Counted from the stretch's first letter, positions 53,136 to 62,411 are shown. The stretch: DNA of 64,000 bases from Aquimarina megaterium XH134 (GCF_000520975.1 NZ_JACB01000014.1:1-64000), one strand, 5' to 3'. Translations and numbers: made by a program. The notes: a model not told the origin generated them from the sequence alone.

Positions 53136-53907
53136 TTTTCTTTAAAAAAGATGTTTTGTACGTTTTTGTTAAAGAGAACGATTTTTCATCATTCATGGTA
53201 ATACTATAATCCCCCATACCTTCTCCTATAACCTCTTTAATTTCTTTTAATCTAACGATAGTTGACCTGTTTATACGAATAAATTTTTTTGGATCTAATT
53301 TTTTAATAAAATCACTCATAGAAATACGATATACATGCTTTTGACCCGAATATGTGAAAATTTCGGCATAATATGCAGATGAAATGATATATTTTACATC
53401 GCTAGTCTCAACAAAATAATACTTCTTACCGAGTTTTAAAACAATTCGCTCTAAGTATGTATTGCGCTCCTCTAAGATACTTGTTTCTTCATTTTTTAGA
53501 AATTGAATCAAGCTACTCATTTTTGAAGAGAAGATTTCTTTTTCATTTATTTTAATACGATTGATACCTCTGTGTAAAGCTTCAAAAAACCGATCTTTTT
53601 TAAAAGGCTTTAATAAAAAATCAATTGCCTGCACCTCAAATGCTTTTACTGCAAAACTATCAAAAGCAGTTACAAAAATAATAGTGGGAGTACATTCTGG
53701 ATGCACTTTTTTTAGTACATCAAAACCAGTCATATCTGTCATTTGTATATCTAAAAAAACAAGATCGGGCTCTAACTCACGAATGTATTGAATGGCTTCC
53801 TTACCAGATGATGCTTCAAAAATAGAATCGGTTACTTTGGCTTCAATAATTAATTTTAAAATCCTCTTTCTGGCCAAAGCTTCATCATCAACAATAAGTA
53901 TTTTCAT
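53116..53907 (-). CDS. LytTR-family response regulator
   Basis: A 263-residue regulator. The receiver domain has the acidic pair in KILIVDDEALARKRIL, phospho-Asp in LVFLDIQMTDM, Thr/Ser in FVTAFDSFAVKAFEVQAIDFLLKPFKK. From about 155 is a LytTR DNA-binding domain with YFVETSDVKYIISSAYYAEIFTYSG and FIRINRSTIVRLKEI. The kinase start codon lies within its last codons, so the two are coupled. Targets may include the divergent gene at 54191. Confidence 0.92.
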   Translation of the reverse strand: MKILIVDDEALARKRILKLIIEAKVTDSIFEASSGKEAIQYIRELEPDLVFLDIQMTDMTGFDVLKKVHPECTPTIIFVTAFDSFAVKAFEVQAIDFLLKPFKKDRFFEALHRGINRIKINEKEIFSSKMSSLIQFLKNEETSILEERNTYLERIVLKLGKKYYFVETSDVKYIISSAYYAEIFTYSGQKHVYRISMSDFIKKLDPKKFIRINRSTIVRLKEIKEVIGEGMGDYSITMNDEKSFSLTKTYKTSFLKKIDIKNS

Positions 53908-54190
53908 AATAATGGATCTAGGTAGTAAGTATGTAGTTTTATTAAACTGTTTATAATTTAAACTTTTAATTCATAGTATCAAATCATTTTTTAAACACTT
54001 CGAAGTATAGAACTGACTGTAAGTAAACGAAACATTTACCAAATTGTCAAAAAAATGATATTTATGACCTATTTCATGATATTTTTGCTCAATTTTTTAC
54101 ATAGTAATTTATCATATTTGATGTATAGACTATCAAAAAATAACTTCTAGAGTTAATAGAAAGTGTTTTTGCAAAAAAAACATAACGATC

Positions 54191-55429
54191 ATGAAATTTA
54201 AAATACTCATAATTCTTCTTTTGGTAACTTTAACTGGCTATACACAAAGCATAAATGAACTCTATAAAAAGAGTATCGAAGCGTATAAGAATAAAAATTT
54301 TGAAGCCTTCGAAAAACTTAATTTAGAAGCCTTAGAGTTACATCCTTCACAGCCTACGATATTGTTTAATTTGGCAGCTTCTTACGCCCTTAATAGTAAA
54401 AATAAACAAGCTTTTGAACTTTTGAGTACTTTGCTAAGTTGGAATGCCGAATTAAAATTGGAAGATAAAGATTTTAAATCTCTGTTAGAAGAGAAGAAAT
54501 TTGCAAACGATTTAAAGAAAAAAGCGTCCTTTTTTTCAACTCAAAAAGAATCAAGTTCTACTTTTTTTGAAATATCCAACAAATACCATGTCGAAGACGT
54601 AGCAGTGATAGATAGTATGGCTTACTTAACAGATGTTAGAAATGGATTTATTATTAAATATAATCTAAAAACTAAAGAATCTGAAGAACTCCTGTCTATA
54701 GCAGGTGCTGCTTTTGCAATTATAAATGGAGTAGATAAAAACTCTATTTGGGTGTCCTCTTCTATGTTTCCGAACTATAGTAAATATGACAAAGAACAAA
54801 ATAACAAATCATTGGTGTATAAGATAGATACCCAAAACGGAAGCATAATGACCAAAATAGAAATACCAGAAGAAGCTGTTATTGGGAGTATGGTTTTAGC
54901 TAAAAACAATAAAATATATGCTACTAATTCTGTATCCCCAAAAATATTTGTAATAGATGCCAATAAAGGAGTGCTCGAAAATTCTTTTGAAGTAAACGAA
55001 GCATTTAATCTACAAGGGATAACTCTTGATAATACGCATGAACATATATATGTAGCCGATTATATTAAAGGAATCATGAAATTGAGTTTAGCAGATTTTT
55101 CAGATAGAATGTGGTATGAATCTAAAGCATATTTATTAAAAGGCATAGACGGTTTAAATTATATTAATGATAATACATTAATTGCTATCCAAAATAATTC
55201 TAATCCTAAAAAGGTAATACAACTTACTACAGATGCTAATAAAGTAATTAAAGTCGAAATCTTGGATAATGCATTGCCACATAATGGAGAGCCTACTAAC
55301 GGTAAATTTTATAAAGAAAAGGGGTATCTTTATGTTTCGAACAGTCAATGGCCTTTTTATGATAAAAAGAACACCCCATTAGTAGAGCAATGGGAGCCAC
55401 AAAGAATTAGAATTTTAAATCCTTTCTAA
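54191..55429 (+). CDS. exported TPR plus beta-propeller protein (SMP-30/NHL-like)
   Basis: A 412-residue exported protein: signal MKFKILIILLLVTLTGYTQ, then two TPR-like units (about 22-90, KNFEAFEKLNLEALELHPSQPTILFNLAASYALNSK), then from 125 a six-bladed propeller-like domain (DVAVIDSMAYLTDVRNGFIIKYNL, KIYATNSVSPKIFVIDANKG, GITLDNTHEHIYVADYIKGIMKL, HNGEPTNGKFYKEKGYLYVSNSQW). It resembles gluconolactonase/strictosidine synthase-like folds but I see no clear metal site. The GNAT gene starts one base after its stop. Confidence 0.78.
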   Translation: MKFKILIILLLVTLTGYTQSINELYKKSIEAYKNKNFEAFEKLNLEALELHPSQPTILFNLAASYALNSKNKQAFELLSTLLSWNAELKLEDKDFKSLLEEKKFANDLKKKASFFSTQKESSSTFFEISNKYHVEDVAVIDSMAYLTDVRNGFIIKYNLKTKESEELLSIAGAAFAIINGVDKNSIWVSSSMFPNYSKYDKEQNNKSLVYKIDTQNGSIMTKIEIPEEAVIGSMVLAKNNKIYATNSVSPKIFVIDANKGVLENSFEVNEAFNLQGITLDNTHEHIYVADYIKGIMKLSLADFSDRMWYESKAYLLKGIDGLNYINDNTLIAIQNNSNPKKVIQLTTDANKVIKVEILDNALPHNGEPTNGKFYKEKGYLYVSNSQWPFYDKKNTPLVEQWEPQRIRILNPF

Positions 55430-55430
55430 A

Positions 55431-55871
55431 ATGATTGAAGAAGAAATTATTAGATATAAAGAAGAACAGTTATCAGAAATCAAGAATGTTTTTTTTCTAA
55501 ATGTCCCTGAGTATTTTGCAGAAGAAGAGTGGAGCGACTTTACAGAGTATTTAAAATTGCACAGTGCTACATATTTTCTTGCTAAGAATAAAAATGCGGT
55601 AATTGGTTGCGGGGGTTATCATAAAAGTAATGATATTACCGCAAGGCTTTCATGGGATTTTATTCACCCAGATTTCAAAGGTAAAGGAATAGGAAGAAAA
55701 ATTATCTCACACTGCTTAGAAGAGATAGACAAAGACGCAGATATACATAATATTGAAGTTTGGACTTCGCAGCTTTCGTATCAATTTTACGCGAAATTTG
55801 GACTAGAAACGTACCATATCGAAGAACATTATTGGGCAAAGGGTTTACATCTCTATAAGATGAAAACGTGA
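55431..55871 (+). CDS. GNAT-family N-acetyltransferase
   Basis: A 146-residue acetyltransferase. NAVIGCGGYHKSNDITARLSWDFIHPDFKGKGIGRKIISHCLEEI carries the acetyl-CoA binding loop (KGKGIG), and SYQFYAKFGLETYHIEEHYWAKGLHLYKM is the usual C-terminal strand. It is close-coupled (1 base) to the propeller protein upstream and so probably coexpressed. Substrate unknown. Confidence 0.88.
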   Translation: MIEEEIIRYKEEQLSEIKNVFFLNVPEYFAEEEWSDFTEYLKLHSATYFLAKNKNAVIGCGGYHKSNDITARLSWDFIHPDFKGKGIGRKIISHCLEEIDKDADIHNIEVWTSQLSYQFYAKFGLETYHIEEHYWAKGLHLYKMKT

Positions 55872-56031
55872 TCGTTTGTAAAGCTCCTTTCTTTTAGACC
55901 TGTAGCCCTTCAAAAAGATAACTGATCCATGATTAACTAGGGTGAAAAAATGTCTTAATAAAAATATCTCAGGAATAATTTAGAGAATTTGTATGTTGCT
56001 TATTTTGTAAATTGAAATAAAGAGTTTGATA

Positions 56032-56790
56032 TTAAATTTCTGATCTGATTAATTTTGGAAGGTATTTTAATGCTTCTTTATCACGACTTTTAAAATAAGT
56101 ATATGCATGTTCGGGTAACCAATGTTTGTCGACAAAATCTATAAATATGGGTAGCAAATGATTCCTATATTGTTTCACTTCTATTTCTTTACCACTTGGT
56201 AATCGATGAAGATATGTTTTAAATTCACGATTATATTGTGGGAATTTTTTTTCAAGATATTTTTCAAAATGAAGAGAAACACTAATGTCGGGCCTTATTT
56301 CTTTACCATCTAAAGCTTTATTAGGTAAAATATAACCTTCTTGTTCAAATCGTCCATATAACCTAATAAAAAGTTCGCTTAATATCGAAAAATAGCCAGA
56401 AGATATGCGATCCCAATTGTCATTAAACCGAATTACAAAATTGGGTATTTCTAGCCGTTTTGTAGTGTAATATCCTCTAACACGTATTAGTGGTAAAACC
56501 TGGTTAGTAATCCATTTTCTAAATTTTTTAGCACCGTTTGTCGTACTTTTAAAAATTAAAGAATACAAACCACTTTCAGAAATTAGGTTCGCATTTTTTT
56601 GAGTTCCATTATAGAATATTTCGGTAGCAAAACGTTCTTCTATATCCAGTGTACTCCATACTTCATCTGGATTTCCTAACTCTAGCACTTTCACTACTTC
56701 ATCAACAATAAACCAAATTTGATTATTGATTTCTACAGACGTTAACTGCTGAAAATAATTAGTTTCTTTTTTTACGATTTCTGATTTCAT
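56032..56790 (-). CDS. BRO-N domain, phage-antirepressor-like protein
   Basis: A 252-residue protein. The N-terminal about 110 residues match the BRO-N/antirepressor domain (WFIVDEVVKVLELGNPDEVWSTLDIEERFATEIFYNGTQKNANLISESGLYSLIFKSTTNGAKKFRKWITNQVLPLIRVRGYY). The C-terminal half with LPNKALDGKEIRPDISVSLHFEKYL resembles the P63C-type extension seen in some Bacteroidota versions. BRO domains bind DNA and usually sit in phage genomes. No other phage gene is near, so this may be a lone relic or a domesticated regulator. Confidence 0.8.
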   Translation of the reverse strand: MKSEIVKKETNYFQQLTSVEINNQIWFIVDEVVKVLELGNPDEVWSTLDIEERFATEIFYNGTQKNANLISESGLYSLIFKSTTNGAKKFRKWITNQVLPLIRVRGYYTTKRLEIPNFVIRFNDNWDRISSGYFSILSELFIRLYGRFEQEGYILPNKALDGKEIRPDISVSLHFEKYLEKKFPQYNREFKTYLHRLPSGKEIEVKQYRNHLLPIFIDFVDKHWLPEHAYTYFKSRDKEALKYLPKLIRSEI

Positions 56791-56987
56791 TACCGTGGTT
56801 TTCCAGAGAAATAAAAATAATCACATATATATTATCTCACAATGATAATTGTCAGATTCTGAAATCTTTAAATACTTTCATAGCACTGGACTTATGAGTG
56901 AGTTTTAAAGAGTACTCTAATGACATTGGTCATATTAAAAGAGAAGTGTAGTCTTTATATTTGAGATGGATCATATAAAAGTTTATT

Positions 56988-57374
56988 ATGGACATATCTA
57001 TATTTTTAGCAAAATTTTGGGGTTGGTATTTGATTATGTTTTTCTTCATATTGAGCTTTAATCCCAATAGGATTAAACAGATTTTTGAGGACCTGAAGGA
57101 TCAAAAATTTGTAATAATAATCTCGTTTATAGCAATTATTGTGGGATTACTCAACATCCTTTTTCATAACATATGGGAACCAAGTTGGAAATTTATCATT
57201 ACAGCCATAGGTTGGGCTTCATTAGGTATGGGGTTGTTGCTATTTGTCTTTCCGAAAGGAACCGCAAAATGGTTAGAATTTATCAATATAAAATTAGTAC
57301 AAGTGTTATATGTACTACTGTTTTTAATAGGAGTTCTCTTACTGAATGCAGGATATGAACTGGTTCCATATTAA
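56988..57374 (+). CDS. small membrane protein, unknown
   Basis: A 128-residue protein with four hydrophobic segments (about 8-24, 42-60, 68-86 and 100-123). WEPSWKFIITAIGWASLGMGLLLFVFPKGTAKW is the most distinctive block. No family is recognised. It starts a same-strand group with the flavodoxin-like genes 57402 and 58124, 27 bases from the next gene. Confidence 0.72.
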   Translation: MDISIFLAKFWGWYLIMFFFILSFNPNRIKQIFEDLKDQKFVIIISFIAIIVGLLNILFHNIWEPSWKFIITAIGWASLGMGLLLFVFPKGTAKWLEFINIKLVQVLYVLLFLIGVLLLNAGYELVPY

Positions 57375-57401
57375 TCTTTTTAAAAAACATAATTACTGAT
57401 A

Positions 57402-58001
57402 ATGAAAAGAAGAAAAAGGATGATGATGAATATTCTGGTAGTATTAGGATTAACATTGATTGTTTGGATAGTGCTTACTGTCATTGTGGGTAAAAAAGGG
57501 CCAGAAAAGTTTGCTATTGTAGGAGCAGTTAGTAGTGATCAGAAGGCACTTATCGTTTACGACCCTGATCCGATTTATAATCTTGATGAAAAGGTAAGCA
57601 AATCATTTGCAGAAGGCTTATCAGAGAAAGGATGGGGATCAAAAGTGGTAACAGTAGCTGCTGCCAAAAATTTTGAGAAAGAGTTTTTTGATTTATATGT
57701 ATTCTGTGCAAATACTTATAATTGGCCCCCTGATAAAGCAATTCGTGACCATATAAAAAATATTGATTATTTACAGGGAAAGCATGTAGTTGCGATCACT
57801 TTAGGTAGTGGCTCTACAAAAAGATCTCAACGTTTGCTCGAAGAGTTGATCAAACAAAAAAAAGCTACACTTATTGATTCAAGAACATTTTGGTTAATGA
57901 AACCCAATACCGAATCAAAAACAAAAAGATCAAATAGTAAAATAGCTGTAGAAATGGCAAATAATTTTGGAAGAGAAATAGCTGAAAGAATTAGTAATTA
58001 A
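57402..58001 (+). CDS. membrane-anchored flavodoxin-like protein
   Basis: A 199-residue protein. A basic start (MKRRKRMMMN) and a membrane segment (ILVVLGLTLIVWIVLTVIVG) anchor a flavodoxin-like fold on the outside: KALIVYDPDPIYNLDEKVSKSFAEGLSEKGWGSKVVTV and FCANTYNWPPDKAIRDHI. The FMN-phosphate loop is not of the classical T/S-x-T-G-x-T type, so cofactor binding is uncertain. It sits between two genes on the same strand, and the next is also flavodoxin-like. Confidence 0.7.
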   Translation: MKRRKRMMMNILVVLGLTLIVWIVLTVIVGKKGPEKFAIVGAVSSDQKALIVYDPDPIYNLDEKVSKSFAEGLSEKGWGSKVVTVAAAKNFEKEFFDLYVFCANTYNWPPDKAIRDHIKNIDYLQGKHVVAITLGSGSTKRSQRLLEELIKQKKATLIDSRTFWLMKPNTESKTKRSNSKIAVEMANNFGREIAERISN

Positions 58002-58123
58002 CCTAAAATAGCCATGGTTTTTTTACTAGTTGATTTATACTTAGATAGATATTGTTTTTCTGTTTTTACAGTTTCCAAAATTTAAGTTGCTTTTCAAATA
58101 ATTCTTACACAAAATGTACCATT

Positions 58124-58657
58124 ATGAAAACTCTAATCGTTTACTTTTCCTTTTCTGGAAACAATGAATTATTGGCTAAAGATGTAGCCAAAGACCTAGA
58201 AGCCGATCTGTTGCAAATCACCGAACCCAAAAAGCGAGGGATTTTCAGGATTATGTTAGACATGTTGTTTAATCGTTTTCCTAAGATCAATGAACTAAAC
58301 ATTTTATGGGATGAATACCACCATATCGTTTTGATGGCTCCCATCTGGAACTATATTATAGCGCATCCGATGAAGACCTTCATCAAAAAAAGTAAAGAGG
58401 ATCTTAAAAACTATTCATTTATAACGTTGTGTTCTGGGCGTGATACACAAAAAGAAAAGATTGCAGCTCAATTAGAAAAATTAGCACGCTATGAACCTAA
58501 AGTAATAATAGAATTCGAGACACGAACATTCATTACTCCAGAACAAGAGAGTAAAGGCGCTTATAAAGTAACTCAAGAAGATCTAACAAGATTAAAAAAA
58601 GCAGATGCGTATCATAACTTCTTAGAAACATATATAACCAAAAAAGAAACGGCATAA
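58124..58657 (+). CDS. flavodoxin-like protein
   Basis: A 177-residue protein. I start at ATG 58124 (MKTLIVYFSFSGNNELLAKDVAKDLEADL) because the longer reading from 58052 has no reasonable N-terminus. The FSFSGNN loop replaces the FMN-phosphate loop, HHIVLMAPIWNYIIAHPMKTFI carries the W/Y flavin-stacking region and CSGRDTQKEKI follows. It resembles the flavodoxin/NAD(P)H oxidoreductase group of the YpaP/flavodoxin_4 type. Redox role likely, partner unknown. Confidence 0.82.
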   Translation: MKTLIVYFSFSGNNELLAKDVAKDLEADLLQITEPKKRGIFRIMLDMLFNRFPKINELNILWDEYHHIVLMAPIWNYIIAHPMKTFIKKSKEDLKNYSFITLCSGRDTQKEKIAAQLEKLARYEPKVIIEFETRTFITPEQESKGAYKVTQEDLTRLKKADAYHNFLETYITKKETA

Positions 58658-58819
58658 ACGAGGTGTATTGTGAGGTTATTTTAATACTACTTCTACTTTT
58701 GGTAGAGTTCGTCTTGTTGAGTGGTAATCTTTATTGGGGTACAAGAATTAATAATGTTTGGATTAGATTTGATCTTGATCCAATTTTTGATGGTCTTCTT
58801 TAAAGAGTATAGAAAATGA

Positions 58820-58852
58820 AAAAGCTCATAAATATAATGTTTATGAGCTTTT
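58820..58852. terminator. bidirectional terminator hairpin
   Basis: AAAAGCTCATAAA pairs with TTTATGAGCTTTT around TATAATG. It lies between the flavodoxin-like gene (+) and tRNA-Ser (-) and may end both transcripts. Confidence 0.75.
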
Positions 58853-58875
58853 ATAGGAACTAAATAAATCCCTTG

Positions 58876-58960
58876 CGGAGAATGAGGGATTCGAACCCCC
58901 GGAGGTGTGACCCTCAACAGTTTTCAAGACTGCCGCATTCGACCACTCTGCCAATTCTCC
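58876..58960 (-). tRNA. tRNA-Ser (UGA anticodon)
   Basis: An 85-nt tRNA on the minus strand. The acceptor stem is GGAGAAT / ATTCTCC, the discriminator is G, the anticodon loop is CTTGAAA (anticodon TGA), there is a long variable arm as expected for serine, and the T-loop is TTCGAAT. The 3' CCA is not encoded (CAA follows). The flanking bases are otherwise unremarkable. Confidence 0.95.
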
Positions 58961-59131
58961 AGTGTTTAGTCTCATCAGGTATTCCCTGAATGCGGGTGCA
59001 AATATAAAACCTTTTTTAATTCTAAAAAGAAAAATTTAAAATAATTTAAGAGATATTTTCTTTAAAGATGGTATTCCCTTAATCATATAAGATGAATTGA
59101 GTATATTGTGCTTTATTAATTAAATTGTTAC

Positions 59132-60190
59132 ATGAAAAATACTATAATACTAGTTGGCTCATTTATAGTCTGTTGTTGTGGAACTTCACAAAATTCTACA
59201 TCTACTAATCCAAAAATAGATTCACATACTAGTGTGAATACAGAATTAACCGCGGTTACTTATGCCGAAAGCATTACGGCCAAAGAATTAAAAGAATATT
59301 TATACGTTTTTGCAGGTGATGACTTCGAAGGACGTGATACAGGAGAACCTGGTCAGAAAAAAGCCGCAGAATATTTAAAAAAGCAATACCAAAGAATGGG
59401 TATTCCTTCTCCTTTGGGAGGAGATGATTACTATCAGGAAATCCCAGAAAGCTATTTTAGAGGAGGTATTAAGTCTTCAGAGAATGTATTGGCATTTATT
59501 GAAGGTACAGAAAAACCCGATGAGATTGTAGTGATTTCTGCGCATTATGATCATGTAGGAACCGATAAAGAAGGTAATATTTATAATGGTGCCGATGATG
59601 ATGGTTCTGGAACAGTAAGTATATTAGAAATAGCAGATGCCTTTATGAAAGCAAAGAAAGATGGGAAAGGACCAAAGAGATCTATTTTGTTTTTACATGT
59701 TACAGGTGAGGAAAAAGGACTGTATGGGTCAAAATTTTATACAGAGAACCCTGTTTTTCCTTTAGAAAATACAGTAACAGACCTCAACATAGATATGATA
59801 GGAAGAATTGATAAAAAACATGAGGGAGAGGATAAAAACAACTATGTATATTTAATCGGTAGTGATCGGTTAAGTACAGAATTACACAATATCAGCGAAA
59901 AAGTAAATGCAGAGCATACCAAATTAGATTTGGATTATACATATAATGCTGAAAACGATCCTAATCGATTTTATTTTAGAAGTGATCATTACAATTTTGC
60001 AAAACATAATATTCCTATCATATTTTATTTTAATGGAGTACATGAGGATTATCATAAATCAACCGATACACCAGATAAAATAGAATATGAACTCATGACT
60101 AAAAGAGCAAAATTAGTATTTTATACTGCTTGGGAGGTAGCGAATAGAACAGAGAGAATTATTGTTGATGGTGCTAAAGAAGGTGAATAA
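59132..60190 (+). CDS. M28-family zinc aminopeptidase lipoprotein
   Basis: A 352-residue lipoprotein (signal MKNTIILVGSFIVCCC). A dinuclear-zinc peptidase domain shows SAHYDHVGTD (His, Asp), NGADDDGSGTVSILEIA (bridging Asp), HVTGEEKGLYGSKFY (general base Glu and Glu ligand), NIDMIGRID (Asp) and GVHEDYHKSTDTPDKI (His). All five ligands are visible, so it should be active, releasing N-terminal amino acids in the periplasm or at the surface. A terminator follows. Confidence 0.9.
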   Translation: MKNTIILVGSFIVCCCGTSQNSTSTNPKIDSHTSVNTELTAVTYAESITAKELKEYLYVFAGDDFEGRDTGEPGQKKAAEYLKKQYQRMGIPSPLGGDDYYQEIPESYFRGGIKSSENVLAFIEGTEKPDEIVVISAHYDHVGTDKEGNIYNGADDDGSGTVSILEIADAFMKAKKDGKGPKRSILFLHVTGEEKGLYGSKFYTENPVFPLENTVTDLNIDMIGRIDKKHEGEDKNNYVYLIGSDRLSTELHNISEKVNAEHTKLDLDYTYNAENDPNRFYFRSDHYNFAKHNIPIIFYFNGVHEDYHKSTDTPDKIEYELMTKRAKLVFYTAWEVANRTERIIVDGAKEGE

Positions 60191-60230
60191 CGAGATGTTA
60201 AAATAAAAACACCAAACTATAATAAAATAA

Positions 60231-60257
60231 AAAAAGCCCTTAAAAAAGGGCTTTTTT
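60231..60257. terminator. bidirectional terminator
   Basis: AAAAAGCCCTT pairs with AAGGGCTTTTT around AAAA, followed by T residues. It lies between the M28 peptidase gene (+) and tRNA-His (-). Confidence 0.85.
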
Positions 60258-60266
60258 GTTTTTAGG

Positions 60267-60341
60267 GGTGGAAGACGGGATTCGAACCCGCGACCCTTGG
60301 TACCACAAACCAATGCTCTAACCAGCTGAGCTACAACCACC
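60267..60341 (-). tRNA. tRNA-His (GUG anticodon)
   Basis: A 74-nt tRNA on the minus strand with G-1 at 60341 (the extra 5' G characteristic of tRNA-His). The D-arm begins TAGCTCAG, the anticodon loop is TTGTGGT (GTG) closed by TTGGT/ACCAA, and the T-loop is TTCGAAT. The acceptor stem GTGGTTG / CTTCCAC would contain two adjacent U-U mismatches (positions 5-68 and 6-67). The 3' CCA is not encoded. Confidence 0.9.
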
Positions 60342-60399
60342 ATTTAATTTCGGGTGCAAAAATAAAGTATTTCTATCTATCTACAAACATTTTTTTGAA

Positions 60400-61116
60400 T
60401 TAAATTAAATCAAAAATAGAATCGACTGCTACATAGCGTTCTACGGTAAAGCCTTCGGCATGATGTACCCCTATTATTCGTCCTAAATCGGCAGCACGAT
60501 ACTTTACGCTTTCAATAAAATTCTTGCTTGAGATAGGAGTAACAGGCTCTTTACTTCCGGCATCGTAAAATTGGGAAGTATATGCCATAACGCTTTCTAT
60601 CTTTTTATCTATATAACTACTAATATCTACTACAAAGTCGGGTTCAATATTGGCCCATTGTATATAGTGATATACTTGTTTGGGCCTCCATGGATCTTGA
60701 TTTACACCATCTAGAGTGGTTTCAATTTTTTTCAATCCAGACAAAAAGCAAGAATCACTAGCTAGTTTACTTCCTTTGCCATGATCTATATGGCGATCTA
60801 CAATTGCATTACAAAGTACAATTTCGGGTTTATATTTTCTTATTTTTTTTATAACCTCTAATTGGTGATCTTGATCATTTGTAAAAAAACCATCTTTAAA
60901 ACCTAAATTTTCACGGGTAGCAACCCCTAAGATTTTAGAAGCATTTTTTGCTTCCTGATCTCTAATTTCGGGAGTACCTCTTGTTCCTAGTTCTCCCCGG
61001 GTAAGATCCAGTATTCCAACTTTTTTACCTCTACTAACTTCTTTGGCTATGGTTCCTGAGCAACTTAGTTCTACATCATCAGGATGAGCTCCTATGGCTA
61101 GAATATCTAACTTCAT
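60400..61116 (-). CDS. bshB1: bacillithiol biosynthesis deacetylase BshB1
   Basis: A 238-residue PIG-L/LmbE family zinc deacetylase. IGAHPDDVELSCSGTIAKEVSRGKKVGILDLTRGELGTRGTPEIRDQEA is the signature of BshB1, and RHIDHGKGSKLASD supplies further zinc and catalytic residues. It removes acetyl from N-acetylglucosaminyl-malate in bacillithiol synthesis. Its start is 3 bases after the stop of the upstream trans-sulfuration gene, so both are in one operon. Confidence 0.93.
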   Translation of the reverse strand: MKLDILAIGAHPDDVELSCSGTIAKEVSRGKKVGILDLTRGELGTRGTPEIRDQEAKNASKILGVATRENLGFKDGFFTNDQDHQLEVIKKIRKYKPEIVLCNAIVDRHIDHGKGSKLASDSCFLSGLKKIETTLDGVNQDPWRPKQVYHYIQWANIEPDFVVDISSYIDKKIESVMAYTSQFYDAGSKEPVTPISSKNFIESVKYRAADLGRIIGVHHAEGFTVERYVAVDSIFDLI

Positions 61117-61119
61117 ATT

Positions 61120-62289
61120 TTAATGTTCTAATTCTGGGACTTTTACTTTTTCTATAGCTTGTTGTATATCTTGCATTAAATCTTCTTTTTCTTCAATTCC
61201 TACGCTCAATCGTAACAATCCATCTTTAATTCCTTGTAAATTTCGTTCTTCTTCGGTGAGTAACGCATGTGAGGTAAGGGTAGGGGATAGCATAGTGCTT
61301 TCAACTCCGGCAAGACTCATAGAGCTTTTAATTAGCTTTAATTCTTTTTGAAATTTACTGGCATCTATAGCTTCTTTTAATTCAAAAGATAACATACCAC
61401 CGTAACCTGTCATTTGTTTTTTAGCAATTTCATGGTCGGGGTGTGATTTCAACCCAGGATAATAGACCATAGCGATATCTTCATGCTTTTTAAGCCATTT
61501 AGCAAGTTTTAGCGCATTCTTATTTTGGCGTTCTACTCTAATACCGAGTGTTTTTATACTTCTCTCTAACATCCATACTGTAAAGTCGCTTAAACTACCA
61601 CCAAAGTTTTTTGCAACCTGAAAAATCTGATCGATATTTTTCTCGGTAGAGATAACAGCTCCAGCCAGAATATCACTATGACCTCCCAGGTATTTGGTAG
61701 CAGAGTGAATAACGATGTCTATACCAAATAGAATTGGGTTTTGATTTACAGGAGACGCAAAAGTGTTATCTATAATAGTAACGATGTTATTTTCTTTTGC
61801 TAAATCAGCAATAGATTTAATATCAATAATTGTTAATAGAGGATTAGAAGGTGTTTCTATATAGATTACCTTGGTATTAGCTTGTATTTTTTGTTTAAAA
61901 CCTTCTGGGGTTTGAGCATCTACATAAGAAAATTCTATACCATGTTTTTTAAACTCTTCATTAATAAGATTAGCAGTTCCCCCATAGAGTGTACGTTGTA
62001 AAACAATATGATCTCCTTTCTGTAAAAATGCAAATAGTGTAGTACTTATCGCTGCCATACCACTACCAAAAATCAGAGAAGATTCTCCTTTTTCGAGCTT
62101 AGCTATTTTTTTAGATAAAGCTTCTTGATTGGGAGTGTTAAAATATCTGGGGTAACGTTTTACATCTACATCTTCAAAAGCATAGGAGGTAGACATATAT
62201 ATTGGTGATATAGCTCCTTTAAATTGTTCATCTTTAATTTCGCCATGATGAGTGCAGATGGTATTAAACCCTATATTTTTTGTATCCAT
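61120..62289 (-). CDS. PLP-dependent trans-sulfuration enzyme (cystathionine gamma-synthase/lyase family)
   Basis: A 389-residue Cys/Met metabolism enzyme. I start at ATG 62289 (MDTKNIGFNTICTHHGEIKD) because the extra 20 residues of the longer reading are unlike the family. YFNTPNQEALSKKIAKLEKGESSLIFGSGMAAIS, ETPSNPLLTIIDI and the PLP lysine in IHSATKYLGGHSD are conserved. It could be cystathionine gamma-synthase, gamma-lyase or methionine gamma-lyase; sequence alone does not decide. The coupling to bshB1 suggests it helps supply cysteine for bacillithiol. Confidence 0.87.
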   Translation of the reverse strand: MDTKNIGFNTICTHHGEIKDEQFKGAISPIYMSTSYAFEDVDVKRYPRYFNTPNQEALSKKIAKLEKGESSLIFGSGMAAISTTLFAFLQKGDHIVLQRTLYGGTANLINEEFKKHGIEFSYVDAQTPEGFKQKIQANTKVIYIETPSNPLLTIIDIKSIADLAKENNIVTIIDNTFASPVNQNPILFGIDIVIHSATKYLGGHSDILAGAVISTEKNIDQIFQVAKNFGGSLSDFTVWMLERSIKTLGIRVERQNKNALKLAKWLKKHEDIAMVYYPGLKSHPDHEIAKKQMTGYGGMLSFELKEAIDASKFQKELKLIKSSMSLAGVESTMLSPTLTSHALLTEEERNLQGIKDGLLRLSVGIEEKEDLMQDIQQAIEKVKVPELEH

Positions 62290-62411
62290 AATGAGTGTAG
62301 TAAATCTTATAGTTATCGCATCTAAATTAAGATTTTCAGAAGAAATCAAATAAGATTTAACAGATTAAATGATCGAATATAACAGATTTCGTTTCACCCT
62401 TTTTGATTGGG

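Noticed and set aside
45040..53907. A CRISPR or defence island
   Set aside because: No array of spaced repeats, no Cas, restriction or toxin-antitoxin genes; genes are ordinary signalling and transport.
58658..58875. Peptide frame on the minus strand before tRNA-Ser
   Set aside because: The frame overlaps the tRNA and terminator and lacks any sign of coding; the residual similarity is probably chance.
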